A stretch of 8,681 bases of DNA from Planctomicrobium sp. (GTDB lineage: Bacteria; Planctomycetota; Planctomycetia; Planctomycetales; Planctomycetaceae): assembly GCA_029259835.1 (NCBI GenBank), contig JAJDEL010000316.1, positions 1 through 8,681 on the forward strand. Reading direction: 5' to 3'. Both the position numbers and the translations under genes were made by a program. Each line of letters begins with the position of its first letter. Within the stretch, counting starts at the first letter, position 1. Below the pieces are notes generated by a model. It was not told where the DNA came from, did not search any database, and saw only the letters and a list, made by a program, of their open reading frames with translations. Positions 1 through 6,707 of the stretch are shown here, one piece after another.

Positions 1-7
1 CGATGAT

Positions 8-958
8 TTATTCCGGTGCAGCAGAACTAGCTTCACCCAATCGTATCAAGTGTTCTTTCACTGAAGCGGCGAGAGCTTCGAGGTGATAGCCTCCTTCCAG
101 AAGACTCACTACGCGACCTTTGCAATGTGTCTGAGCGACATCAAGCACGAGGTCTGTAAGTGACGCGAAATCTTCTGTTTCAAGCCCGAGTGAGCCGATG
201 GGGTCAAGTCGATGAGCGTCGAAACCTGCGCTGATCAAAACAAGTTCCGGCTTCGATGCTTCAGCAGCTTTGTGCAGAGTTTTCTCAAATCGGTCAAAAA
301 ACTCCTTCCGCGAAGTTCCGAATGTGATCGGTTCATTGAACGTCGCCCCCAGTCCTCGGCCACGACCAGTTTCGTCGCTGTCTCCGGACCCTGGGTAAAA
401 CGGGAAGCGGTGAATCGAAAAGAACGTTACGGATTCATCGTCGTAAAAGACATCCTGAGTCCCGTTCCCGTGATGGACATCCCAGTCAACGATCAGGATT
501 CTTGACAGTTTGCAGACCTGCTGAGCAAATCGTGCAGCAATAGCTACGTTGTTGAACAGACAAAATCCCATCGCATGATCCGGAACTGCATGGTGCCCGG
601 GCGGTCGAATCAGGCACAGGGCATTGCTTGTGCCTCCGGAAGTCACTTGGCTGACAGCGCGACAGGCCGTTCCTGCGGCAATCAAGGCAACATCATAGGA
701 CTTTGGGCTCACGATTGTATCGGAATCGAGATATCCCCCGCCGGCTTGAGCAACCTTCTGGACATTTTTGATATGGTCCAGAGGATGCACAGCCTGCAAC
801 ATCTCTTCGGTCGCTGTTTCCACTCTTCCAAATTTCAAGTCATCATGAGTCGTCAGCGAATCGAGCATTTCACGCAATACTGCGATACGTTGCGGGTTCT
901 CTGGGTGTTGTCCAGTTTCATGCTGTTCAAAGACAGGTGAAGTCAAAACTGTTGTCAT
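8..958 (-). CDS. Histone deacetylase family protein (zinc-dependent deacetylase)
   Basis: Predicted cytoplasmic zinc hydrolase of the arginase/deacetylase fold that removes acetyl groups from acetyl-lysine or acetylated polyamines; the true substrate cannot be read from the sequence. The whole active site is visible in the 316-aa product. RPPGHHA (118-124) carries the two catalytic histidines, H122 and H123. [10 protein letters not shown] (158-167) supplies zinc ligands D160 and H162. SAGFDAH (243-249) supplies the third ligand, D247, and EGGYH (288-292) carries the transition-state tyrosine Y291. Length fits the bacterial class II-like/HDLP group. The ATG has a strong SD, AAGGAG (minus strand, 966-971), 7 nt upstream, which supports this start. 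The gene stands alone and diverges from the helical-repeat gene. Family assignment is very secure. The choice between protein deacetylase, acetylpolyamine amidohydrolase and AcuC-like protein is open. Confidence 0.95.
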   Translation of the reverse strand: MTTVLTSPVFEQHETGQHPENPQRIAVLREMLDSLTTHDDLKFGRVETATEEMLQAVHPLDHIKNVQKVAQAGGGYLDSDTIVSPKSYDVALIAAGTACRAVSQVTSGGTSNALCLIRPPGHHAVPDHAMGFCLFNNVAIAARFAQQVCKLSRILIVDWDVHHGNGTQDVFYDDESVTFFSIHRFPFYPGSGDSDETGRGRGLGATFNEPITFGTSRKEFFDRFEKTLHKAAEASKPELVLISAGFDAHRLDPIGSLGLETEDFASLTDLVLDVAQTHCKGRVVSLLEGGYHLEALAASVKEHLIRLGEASSAAPE

Positions 959-1322
959 CGCTACACTCCTTGAAATCAGCCGCTGTGACAGGCACCATGA
1001 GTGCTCTCACAGTATGATATTCGAATGTCAAAATCGGTGTGACACCCAAAAACGATGCGACCACAACGACGTAAACACCGAACCAACAATAACAAACAAC
1101 TTGACAGCGAGAAATCGCCGATGCTAGTTTAAGCTAGCGTACAGAGGCGACAGTACGATTCTTCTGCCTATTCAGAGTAGAAGATGAGAAATTCCAAGCC
1201 TGAGTTGTTCGCATCACTTCGAAAGTCTGCCCAAGTCGTGTACCATTTCCAACTCAATTGAATCCGTTGATCAGTTCCGCATCAGCGGTCAAAATCGACA
1301 TCACATATGTGGGGGAACCCGG
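959..1322. other. Divergent intergenic region, 364 bp
   Basis: This gap separates two divergent genes. It has no credible coding sequence. It holds the SD of the deacetylase gene on the minus strand and one promoter-like site for the plus strand (1101-1138). No convincing -35/-10 pair was found for the deacetylase gene. A TTGACA lies on the minus strand at 1027-1032, but no -10 sits at a usable distance from it. Confidence 0.6.
1101..1138 (+). promoter_or_regulatory. Candidate promoter with an overlapping GCTAG palindrome
   Basis: A perfect TTGACA (1101-1106) is followed after 18 bp by TAGTTT (1125-1130), a poor -10 that keeps the leading TA and the last T. The -10 lies inside an inverted repeat, GCTAG-tttaag-CTAGC (1123-1138), which could bind a dimeric regulator. 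The spacer contains GCGA-GAAA-TCGC (1107-1118), which could fold into a small GAAA-loop hairpin. If used, transcription would start near 1137 and leave a leader of about 185 nt before the GTG at 1323. This rests on pattern only. Confidence 0.35.
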
Positions 1323-2645
1323 GTGTTTCCACTAACTCGCCAGAGTTTTGTATTATCGTCTGCCATTCTCATTCTCATTTTCAATGGGGGGGCCGAGAAT
1401 GCGCGTCTGATCGCTCAAGACGAAAACAAGGCAGCGGAAACTGCCAAGCCTGTTGTGGCACCCGCCCAGCCACCTGCTGCGGTAGCTGCCCCGGCCGCCT
1501 GGACTCCGCCCGCTTGGTACATGGATGAGGTTGAAGCTAAGAAGTTTCAAAGAGCGAAGATCGGAATCATTCAGTCTCTTAAAAACAACAGTTTGAATTC
1601 GGCTCAAACAGCGGAAGTCAAACGCATCGCTTACTACTACCTTTCGTTGATGCTGCACGAAGGAAACCGCCAGAGATTGCCCAAAGATGTCACACAGCGG
1701 ATGCTGGCGGATATTCTGTCAGCAAGTAATCGGGCACCTTCTCGAGCAGTCTTAATGAATGAAGTGATCGACAAAATCCCGGCACTTCTCAAACACCCAA
1801 GTGACGTCGTTCGTGTGAATGCTGTTCTCTTATTGGGTGGACTCAGCATAGAGCCTGCAAACTTCCAGAAAAAAATTCCGGCGTTGCCATACACACCAGT
1901 TCACAAAATCTTGATCACGATCCTGACAGATCAAGATCAACTTACGGATTGTAAAATTGCAGCCGTTCGCGGACTGGCGCGAGTTTGTCGCGATGATGTG
2001 ACCAACGCCCTGAGTAGCAATGCACGATCAGACATTGCGAAAGCTTTGGTCACCACTTTGGCAGCCACTCCACCAAGCACGAACGATGGTGTTCGTTGGC
2101 TTCGGTTTCGAATTGTAGACACACTCGGATACATCAACCGTCTGGATCAAGTCGGTGGTCAGCCAATTGTGATTGACACTCTGCTTCAGATTTTAGGAAA
2201 CCCCAAAGAACATCTCAAAATTCGATCACAGGCAGCGCTCAGCATTTCTCGACTCCCTTACGGCAGTTCCACGAATGTGCAACTGATCACACATGAAGTC
2301 TGCGAACTACTTCTAAGACTCGTTTCTGAACTTGAGGACAACCCCAAGGGGACTCATTGGCGAGATTACTTCTCGCGCGTCTATCTTGCATTCCGACCAG
2401 CAACTCAGGCGCAAGCGACCAAGGGCTGGGGATTGCTTTACCAGGTGAAGAAAGGTGGTCTCGGAGGGAATAAAAAGTTTGTGGATGATGCCTTTGAACG
2501 AGCGATGCCACTTCTCAAGCCGGTCCTGGAAAATGCAGATCCTGCCCCAATTCCCAAAAAAGGACTGCAAATACTGACGGATTGGGTCAAAAACAATAAG
2601 CCAACAAATCGGAAAGTCACGCCAGCCAGCAAAGATCTTCCGTAG
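1323..2645 (+). CDS. Exported HEAT-like helical-repeat protein, function unknown
   Basis: A 440-aa protein with an N-terminal export signal: basic TR near the start, a hydrophobic stretch at about 9-21, then a polar region. An Ala/Pro-rich linker follows at about 37-64. The rest is predicted alpha-helical. Segments at about 149-177, 193-222, 235-271 and 281-310 look like HEAT/ARM repeats, for example SDVVRVNAVLLLGGLS, CKIAAVRGLARVC and LKIRSQAALSISRL. The C-terminus is Lys/Pro-rich. No enzyme motif is visible, so a scaffold or protein-binding role outside the cytoplasm is only an inference. The start is GTG. No in-frame ATG lies just upstream, and this start gives a sensible signal peptide, but there is only a G-rich stretch (1309-1315) and no clear SD. 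An out-of-frame ATG at 1307 opens only a short shadow frame. A Tat or lipoprotein signal is not seen. Confidence 0.8.
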   Translation: MFPLTRQSFVLSSAILILIFNGGAENARLIAQDENKAAETAKPVVAPAQPPAAVAAPAAWTPPAWYMDEVEAKKFQRAKIGIIQSLKNNSLNSAQTAEVKRIAYYYLSLMLHEGNRQRLPKDVTQRMLADILSASNRAPSRAVLMNEVIDKIPALLKHPSDVVRVNAVLLLGGLSIEPANFQKKIPALPYTPVHKILITILTDQDQLTDCKIAAVRGLARVCRDDVTNALSSNARSDIAKALVTTLAATPPSTNDGVRWLRFRIVDTLGYINRLDQVGGQPIVIDTLLQILGNPKEHLKIRSQAALSISRLPYGSSTNVQLITHEVCELLLRLVSELEDNPKGTHWRDYFSRVYLAFRPATQAQATKGWGLLYQVKKGGLGGNKKFVDDAFERAMPLLKPVLENADPAPIPKKGLQILTDWVKNNKPTNRKVTPASKDLP

Positions 2646-2785
2646 CGCAGGATCGGTTTGAACAGTATTGCTTCAATGCAACATTTTTAAGATTGAAGAA
2701 ACTGACGAGACGATAACGGAGCGATTTTTCTTGTTCACAACCTTAATTCAAGGCCTGGCAAGGCACTAAAGAGAACGGATTTCTA

Positions 2786-3151
2786 ATGACGCCCGACCCG
2801 AGTGTAATCAGCCTTGAATGGCATGGCGACGCCCTTGTCGTGATTGCGACAGGTGCCGTGGAAGCACTGACCTGGGATATTGTCGAACACGCCGCCGAAA
2901 TCGTTCTCGATCCGATTCGGCAGCAGAAAGCCCCGATGGTCGTCTTCGATATGTCTCAAGTTCAATATTTCGGTTCGGTCTTTCTGGCGCTATTGATTCG
3001 CTGCCACAAGCTTGTCAAGACTTCTGGCGGAGTGATGGTCATTTGTGGTCTACATGACCTCGCAAAAGATCTCCTGCACATTACTGCGCTGGATACACTC
3101 TGGGCGCTGTACGAATCTCGCGAAGAAGCTCTGGAATCGATTGGAGCTTAA
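2786..3151 (+). CDS. Single-domain STAS protein (anti-sigma factor antagonist-like)
   Basis: A 121-aa protein made of one STAS domain. Family members such as SpoIIAA are cytoplasmic switch proteins that bind anti-sigma kinases and are controlled by serine phosphorylation. The core strand and helix are seen at 51-75: [19 protein letters not shown], followed by IRCHK. The usual phosphosite D-S-[ST]-G is here F62-G63-S64-V65. The serine at the SpoIIAA Ser58 position appears kept, but the preceding Asp and the following Ser/Gly are lost, so partner switching may work differently. The next strand, GGVMVICGL (81-89), also fits the fold. The ATG is preceded by a weak CGGA (2776-2779) 6 nt upstream. 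The LOG gene starts 65 bp downstream on the same strand with a very similar leader (GGATTTCT), and the two are probably cotranscribed. No anti-sigma kinase or sigma factor is in the window. Confidence 0.85.
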   Translation: MTPDPSVISLEWHGDALVVIATGAVEALTWDIVEHAAEIVLDPIRQQKAPMVVFDMSQVQYFGSVFLALLIRCHKLVKTSGGVMVICGLHDLAKDLLHITALDTLWALYESREEALESIGA

Positions 3152-3216
3152 TTCCGAAAAGCTGGCGAGCATCTCATAAAACTCACGCGTTCACACAATC
3201 AGAAAAGGATTTCTCG

Positions 3217-4287
3217 ATGGCTCGGAAAGAACGCATCGCTCGACCGGATGTTTCTGAAGACTATCCACTCGCCACAGAGCATGACCCCAGTTCCGAGAGA
3301 ACCTCCCGCTACATTGAAGAGATCAAGGAAACTGCGGACAAATTCGCTCGAGACAACGCAACGCGTGGTGATCTCAAAATCGTCTCGCGTGCTCTGAAAG
3401 AACTTCGCTACGCATTCAAAGTTTTCACACCTTACCGCCGCATGCGAAAGGTGACCGTCTTCGGTTCTGCCAGAACAAGCCCCGACCACCCGGCTTATCA
3501 GGCCGCTCTTGAATTCGGAAAGAAATTTGCCAACGTCGGTTGGTACGTCGTCACGGGAGCCGGTGGCGGCATTATGGAAGGAGCACACGTCGGGGCGGGT
3601 CGTGAAATGTCGATGGGCCTGAACATCATGCTCCCCTTCGAACAAGATGCAAATTACGTCATCTCGAACGACGAGAAACTCGTCAACTTAAAATACTTCT
3701 TCACACGTAAACTTATGTTTGTGAAAGAAGTCCACGCCGTCGCCTTATTTGCAGGCGGCTTCGGCACGCAAGACGAATGCTTCGAAACTCTCACGCTTGT
3801 ACAAACCGGCAAACGAGACCTCATGCCGATTGTGCTTGTGGATGAACCAGATGGAACCTATTGGAAAGACTGGAAGAAATTCATCGTCAATCAGCTTGAA
3901 AAGAATGGCCTCATCTCTGCGAACGATCATGCGCTTTATAAGATCACTAATAGTGTTCAAGACGCATTCGAAGAAATCATGAATTTCTACAGCGTCTACA
4001 ACAGTATGCGTTATGTGAAGGACCAACTTTACATCCGCATGCACTTCGAACCGACGGCAGAATTACTTGAGGAACTCAACGCCGACTTTGCAGACATTGT
4101 CGAAAGTGGAAAAATCGAGCGCGTCGAAGCTCACAAACTGGAAGCAGACGAAGAACACTTGATCCACTTGCCTCGCCTGGCCTTTCATTTCAATCGCCGC
4201 GACATGGGACGTTTGCGTCAAATGGTCGACTGCATCAACGATTCCTTCGACGCCTGTGCACTCTCCTGGTCTGCTGACGATGAGTGA
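3217..4287 (+). CDS. LOG family (TIGR00730-type) nucleotide phosphoribohydrolase with N- and C-terminal extensions
   Basis: A cytoplasmic Rossmann-fold protein. Characterised LOG enzymes split nucleoside 5'-monophosphates into base and ribose 5-phosphate (cytokinin activation by LOG; nucleotide turnover by PpnN). The core spans about residues 77-260. It holds VTVFGSAR (79-86), the glycine-rich [15 protein letters not shown] (114-128), [10 protein letters not shown] (161-170) and the catalytic loop AGGFGTQDE (179-187). The loop matches the family signature PGGxGTxxE except that Ala replaces Pro; the catalytic Glu is E187. At 356 aa it is much longer than plain LOG proteins (about 180-220 aa). 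It has a charged N-terminal helix region of about 75 residues and a C-terminal segment of about 95 residues rich in Glu and His, with no motif I recognise. The start is supported by AAAGGA (3204-3209), 7 nt before the ATG. It follows the STAS gene and converges on lgt. The older label 'lysine decarboxylase' for this family is misleading. Confidence 0.92.
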   Translation: MARKERIARPDVSEDYPLATEHDPSSERTSRYIEEIKETADKFARDNATRGDLKIVSRALKELRYAFKVFTPYRRMRKVTVFGSARTSPDHPAYQAALEFGKKFANVGWYVVTGAGGGIMEGAHVGAGREMSMGLNIMLPFEQDANYVISNDEKLVNLKYFFTRKLMFVKEVHAVALFAGGFGTQDECFETLTLVQTGKRDLMPIVLVDEPDGTYWKDWKKFIVNQLEKNGLISANDHALYKITNSVQDAFEEIMNFYSVYNSMRYVKDQLYIRMHFEPTAELLEELNADFADIVESGKIERVEAHKLEADEEHLIHLPRLAFHFNRRDMGRLRQMVDCINDSFDACALSWSADDE

Positions 4288-4300
4288 GCAGAACATGAGT

Positions 4301-4330
4301 TTAGCCGCTCCATTTGAAATGAACGGCTAA
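4301..4330 (+). terminator. Hairpin 13 nt after the LOG gene, possible terminator
   Basis: TTAGCCG (4301-4307) pairs with CGGCTAA (4324-4330). After a small internal loop, CATT (4311-4314) pairs with AATG (4318-4321) around a 3-nt loop. It lies straight after the LOG stop codon in a convergent gap, where a terminator is expected. There is no T-run on either strand, so a classical Rho-independent terminator is not shown. It could equally be the outer part of the adjoining repeat. Confidence 0.35.
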
Positions 4331-4475
4331 GGAACGGTCCCGTAATAACTGACCGAGTTGATTCGGTCTCTATCAGCAGCTTGGGCGCTAGCCCCGGATT
4401 AAATTCTGGTTCACACTCAGAACCGGGGCTAGCGCCCAAGCTGCTGATACCTGGAATCTATTTCGGGACAGTTCC
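4331..4475. repeat. 145-bp nested inverted-repeat element (MITE- or REP-like)
   Basis: The outer ends GGAACGGTCCCG (4331-4342) and CGGGACAGTTCC (4464-4475) are inverted repeats with one mismatch in 12. Inside are a small hairpin, GACCGA (4351-4356) with TCGGTC (4363-4368), and the long perfect palindrome at 4371-4449. The element fills most of the gap between the convergent LOG and lgt genes, and its right end reaches the first base of the lgt stop codon. No open frame is credible within it, and no clear target-site duplication flanks it. A non-autonomous mobile element or a chromosomal palindromic repeat family would explain it; copy number cannot be judged here. Confidence 0.6.
4371..4449. 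repeat. Perfect 27-bp-arm palindrome centred on GGGCGCTAGCCCC
   Basis: The left arm (4371-4397) begins TATCAGCAGCTTGGGCGC, and its exact reverse complement is the right arm (4423-4449). The 25-nt space between them continues the fold: TTCTG (4404-4408) pairs with CAGAA (4418-4422) after a 6-nt one-sided bulge, leaving a 9-nt loop. Such a structure would be very stable as RNA and could extrude as a cruciform in DNA. It could terminate or protect transcripts from both convergent genes, although no T-run follows. Confidence 0.9.
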
Positions 4476-5536
4476 TATGCCGTTTTCAGTTTCTCAGCAG
4501 GCGTCTCTTTCGCGCGTAATTGACCGGTCGACAGGATGCCGATTCCGAGCAGAAGAATCCCGAGGCTGTAGAACTGGGAAATCGTGAAGCCGGTTCCCAG
4601 CTGTCCCATTTCATCCGCCCGCAGAAACTCAATCTGTACACGCGTGATCGCATATAGAATGCAGCCCAGAGCGAAGACATCACCTGGGAAACGGCGATAC
4701 CAGTAATATGTCCCTGTCACGACTGCGAGTATGAATCCGTTGATCGAGCTATAAACCTGCGTCGGATGAAGTGAAAACGTCCACTCCGCATCAGGATCAA
4801 CGAATCCTCGGTAAGCCAATTCTCCAAAGGTCACGCTCCCTGCTGGAAATTGAATTCCCCATGGGAGATCACAACGGTCGCCGTAGCAACATCCATTGAG
4901 CAAACAGCCGAGTCGCCCGAAACCGATTCCGATGAAAATCGCCGGGGCCATCAAGTCTGCAAACTCGAAGAAATTAACCTTTCTTCGCTTGCAATAAAGC
5001 AGAAAGCCCAGTGTTCCACCAACCAATCCACCAATCTGTACCAACCCACCTTCCGTAAGATTTACAGCCGCAAACAACACCTCTGGCAGAGTGTTCGCTT
5101 TCGCAAAAACCTTGTCTTCATACTGAACAAGATACGCCAAGCGTCCGCCTGCAACACCAAAAAGCATAATCCAAAGGGCGCCATCAACGATGATCTCTGG
5201 ATCACGACCGACCGCTTTTGCACGCACGCAAGAGAATCCAACCGCCGTCACGAATCCGATGAGAAACATCGCTCCATATCCGTACACAGGCATGAATTTT
5301 GGCAATATGCCAATCGCAGGAGCAATACTGAAACCAATCAAGATGCAGCCCCAGATCAACCAATTCACACTATCACGGAGTACGTCTTGATGTCCCCGTA
5401 TCAAGTGGTACAAAAAGAAGACAGCTCCGCCGATCAACGCGACCCAACACGCTCCAAAATATGGAGGCTGATCCGCGAATTCAGTCCAAAATGCCCAGGG
5501 CTTTTCAAGCCAGATCCGAAAGAGTGTTTGACGCAT
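4475..5536 (-). CDS. lgt: Prolipoprotein diacylglyceryl transferase
   Basis: Inner-membrane enzyme that moves diacylglyceryl from phosphatidylglycerol to the lipobox cysteine of prolipoproteins, the first step of lipoprotein maturation. The 353-aa product has many hydrophobic segments, at about 27-47, 57-78, 83-104, 167-182, 195-212, 265-282, 286-300 and 320-338. Family motifs are YGYGAMFLIGF (85-95), GGRLAYLVQY (130-139), GGLVQIGGLVGG (163-174), the Lgt signature in the form GRLGCLLNGCCYG (207-219), and HPTQVY (257-262). Differences from E. coli: the GGMSFHGG segment with essential His103 reads GGLVQIGG here, the signature is Cys-rich, and about 70 extra N-terminal residues add roughly two membrane segments. 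These look like lineage variants, because the overall pattern is intact. No SD is evident before the ATG; the leader is C-rich. It lies 58 bp after panC on the same strand, so cotranscription is likely. Confidence 0.93.
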   Translation of the reverse strand: MRQTLFRIWLEKPWAFWTEFADQPPYFGACWVALIGGAVFFLYHLIRGHQDVLRDSVNWLIWGCILIGFSIAPAIGILPKFMPVYGYGAMFLIGFVTAVGFSCVRAKAVGRDPEIIVDGALWIMLFGVAGGRLAYLVQYEDKVFAKANTLPEVLFAAVNLTEGGLVQIGGLVGGTLGFLLYCKRRKVNFFEFADLMAPAIFIGIGFGRLGCLLNGCCYGDRCDLPWGIQFPAGSVTFGELAYRGFVDPDAEWTFSLHPTQVYSSINGFILAVVTGTYYWYRRFPGDVFALGCILYAITRVQIEFLRADEMGQLGTGFTISQFYSLGILLLGIGILSTGQLRAKETPAEKLKTA

Positions 5537-5542
5537 TGAAGT

Positions 5543-5572
5543 GGTTGAGGGGCTAGGGTTGAGGGGCTTGGG
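5543..5572 (+). repeat. Tandem 14-bp G-rich repeat, potential G-quadruplex, between panC and lgt
   Basis: Two copies of GGTTGAGGGGCT[A/T]G (5543-5556 and 5557-5570) lie head to tail. The plus strand has four G-runs: GGGG (5549-5552), GGG (5556-5558), GGGG (5563-5566) and GGG (5570-5572). Their loops are 3, 4 and 3 nt, which meets the usual G3+N1-7 quadruplex pattern. lgt is read from the other strand, so the G-rich strand is the template and the panC-lgt mRNA leader is C-rich. It ends 7 bp upstream of the lgt start codon. Confidence 0.75.
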
Positions 5573-5594
5573 AAAAAGAATTGCTTCCCCTTCT

Positions 5595-6443
5595 CTATCG
5601 CAGTGAAATTCTACGGTTATCGATCAATCGTGTCTGCCCCACAAATGTGGAGATCAGGGCGACCATTTCCGGCTGCGGTTCTTGTAACTCTTTCAGGGAG
5701 TCAGGATCGCGAATCACGGCGTAGTCTGGTTGGACGTCATCGAACGAATTGAGATGCTTAAGCATCTGCTTTTCGACGGCAGCAATATCCTTTTCGCCTC
5801 CTTGTAATGCTTCATTCGCCAGCTCCAACGCTTGGGAGAGACAAAGTGCCGTTTGCCGCTGCTCTGGCGAGAGATACTGGTTGCGGCTGCTCAAGGCGAG
5901 ACCATCGGCTTCCCGAATCGTTGGGCAAACCACAACGTCAACAGGCATGTTCAAGTCCCGAACCATCTGACGGATCAACGCCTGCTGTTGATAGTCCTTG
6001 GCTCCGAAGCAAGCGACAACAGGCTGCACAATGTTGAACAACTTCGCAACAATCGTCGTCACACCACGAAAGTGAACCGGTCGACATTCACCTTCAAGAA
6101 TTTTCGACATCTCATCCACTTCAACCCATGTCTCAAATCCTGGCGGGTACAAACTCGCAATTTCCGGAGCGTAGACAGCGTCGACGCCAGATTTTTCACA
6201 AGCTGCCAGATCAGCCTCCAAAGGTCGAGGGTAATTGCTGAGGTCTTCCCCTTCGCCGAACTGTGTTGGGTTCACGAAGATTGTTACCAACACGTAATCC
6301 ACACGTTTTCGACACTCCTCGATTAAACTGAGATGTCCGGAGTGAAGTGCTCCCATCGTCGGAACACACCCGATTCTGCATCCACGCTGCCGCGCGAGGG
6401 AGACTGCTTCTCGAATCTCACCAATTTCTCCTGTCACTTCCAT
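5595..6443 (-). CDS. panC: Pantothenate synthetase
   Basis: Cytoplasmic ATP-dependent ligase that joins pantoate and beta-alanine through a pantoyl-adenylate to give pantothenate, the precursor of coenzyme A. The 282-aa length is typical. Motifs run in the expected order: VPTMGALHSGHLSL (27-40) with the HxGH ATP-binding histidines H34 and H37, FVNPTQFGEGED (56-67) with the pantoate-binding segment, HFRGVTTIVAKLFNIV (124-139), FGAKDYQQ (146-153), and READGLALSSRNQYL (177-191), the KMSKS-like loop. All key residues look intact. The start is well supported by AAGGA (minus strand, 6451-6455) 7 nt before the ATG. It leads a probable panC-lgt transcription unit and diverges from the 259-aa hypothetical gene across 264 bp. 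No panB, panD or panE lies in the window. Confidence 0.97.
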   Translation of the reverse strand: MEVTGEIGEIREAVSLARQRGCRIGCVPTMGALHSGHLSLIEECRKRVDYVLVTIFVNPTQFGEGEDLSNYPRPLEADLAACEKSGVDAVYAPEIASLYPPGFETWVEVDEMSKILEGECRPVHFRGVTTIVAKLFNIVQPVVACFGAKDYQQQALIRQMVRDLNMPVDVVVCPTIREADGLALSSRNQYLSPEQRQTALCLSQALELANEALQGGEKDIAAVEKQMLKHLNSFDDVQPDYAVIRDPDSLKELQEPQPEMVALISTFVGQTRLIDNRRISLR

Positions 6444-6553
6444 TCCACAATCCTTGACATTCCCTTCTTCAACTTAATGTGAGTCAGATGGAGAGGTGTT
6501 GGAACATTTCTCCATGTGTTCACACGACGACTCGTAACGATCAGGGAAAGTGT

Positions 6554-6570
6554 ATCGATTTTTGATCGAT
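6554..6570. promoter_or_regulatory. Repeated ATCGAT sites in the panC divergent region
   Basis: ATCGAT occurs twice (6554-6559 and 6565-6570), separated by TTTTG. Because ATCGAT is its own reverse complement, the pair is both a direct and an inverted repeat and could form a 6-bp hairpin or a double operator half-site. It sits midway between panC and the 259-aa gene. No clear -35/-10 pair is near it. Chance occurrence is possible. Confidence 0.2.
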
Positions 6571-6707
6571 CCACATGATGAATTCCCGGAAAACCAGCTG
6601 ACACACCTTCGCCTGAGTTTCAATTCGTGCATACAATCGGCCAGACGTGAACAATTGAACACAAGACAACCCTCGTCAAAGACTGACTATAAGGACCACT
6701 TCTAATT

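Noticed and set aside
1307..1528. ATG-started frame just upstream of and overlapping the HEAT-like gene
   Set aside because: It is out of frame with the 440-aa gene and gives a Cys/Arg-rich product without domain features. The GTG at 1323 gives a signal peptide and a full-length protein.
2671..2698. CTTCAAT/ATTGAAG hairpin after the HEAT-like gene as a terminator
   Set aside because: The stem is AT-rich with a 14-nt loop, and the T-run lies inside the loop rather than after the stem.
4850..5539. 229-aa plus-strand open frame opposite lgt
   Set aside because: It lies entirely antisense to lgt, whose membrane segments and motifs are clear. Its product is polar and low in family-like features, as expected for a shadow frame.
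5832..6326. 164-aa plus-strand open frame opposite panC
   Set aside because: It is antisense to panC, whose catalytic motifs are all present; no recognisable protein features.
6655..6693. TTGAAC and TATAAG as a promoter for the 259-aa gene
   Set aside because: The spacer is 27 bp, too long for a standard promoter, and TATAAG overlaps the likely ribosome-binding site.
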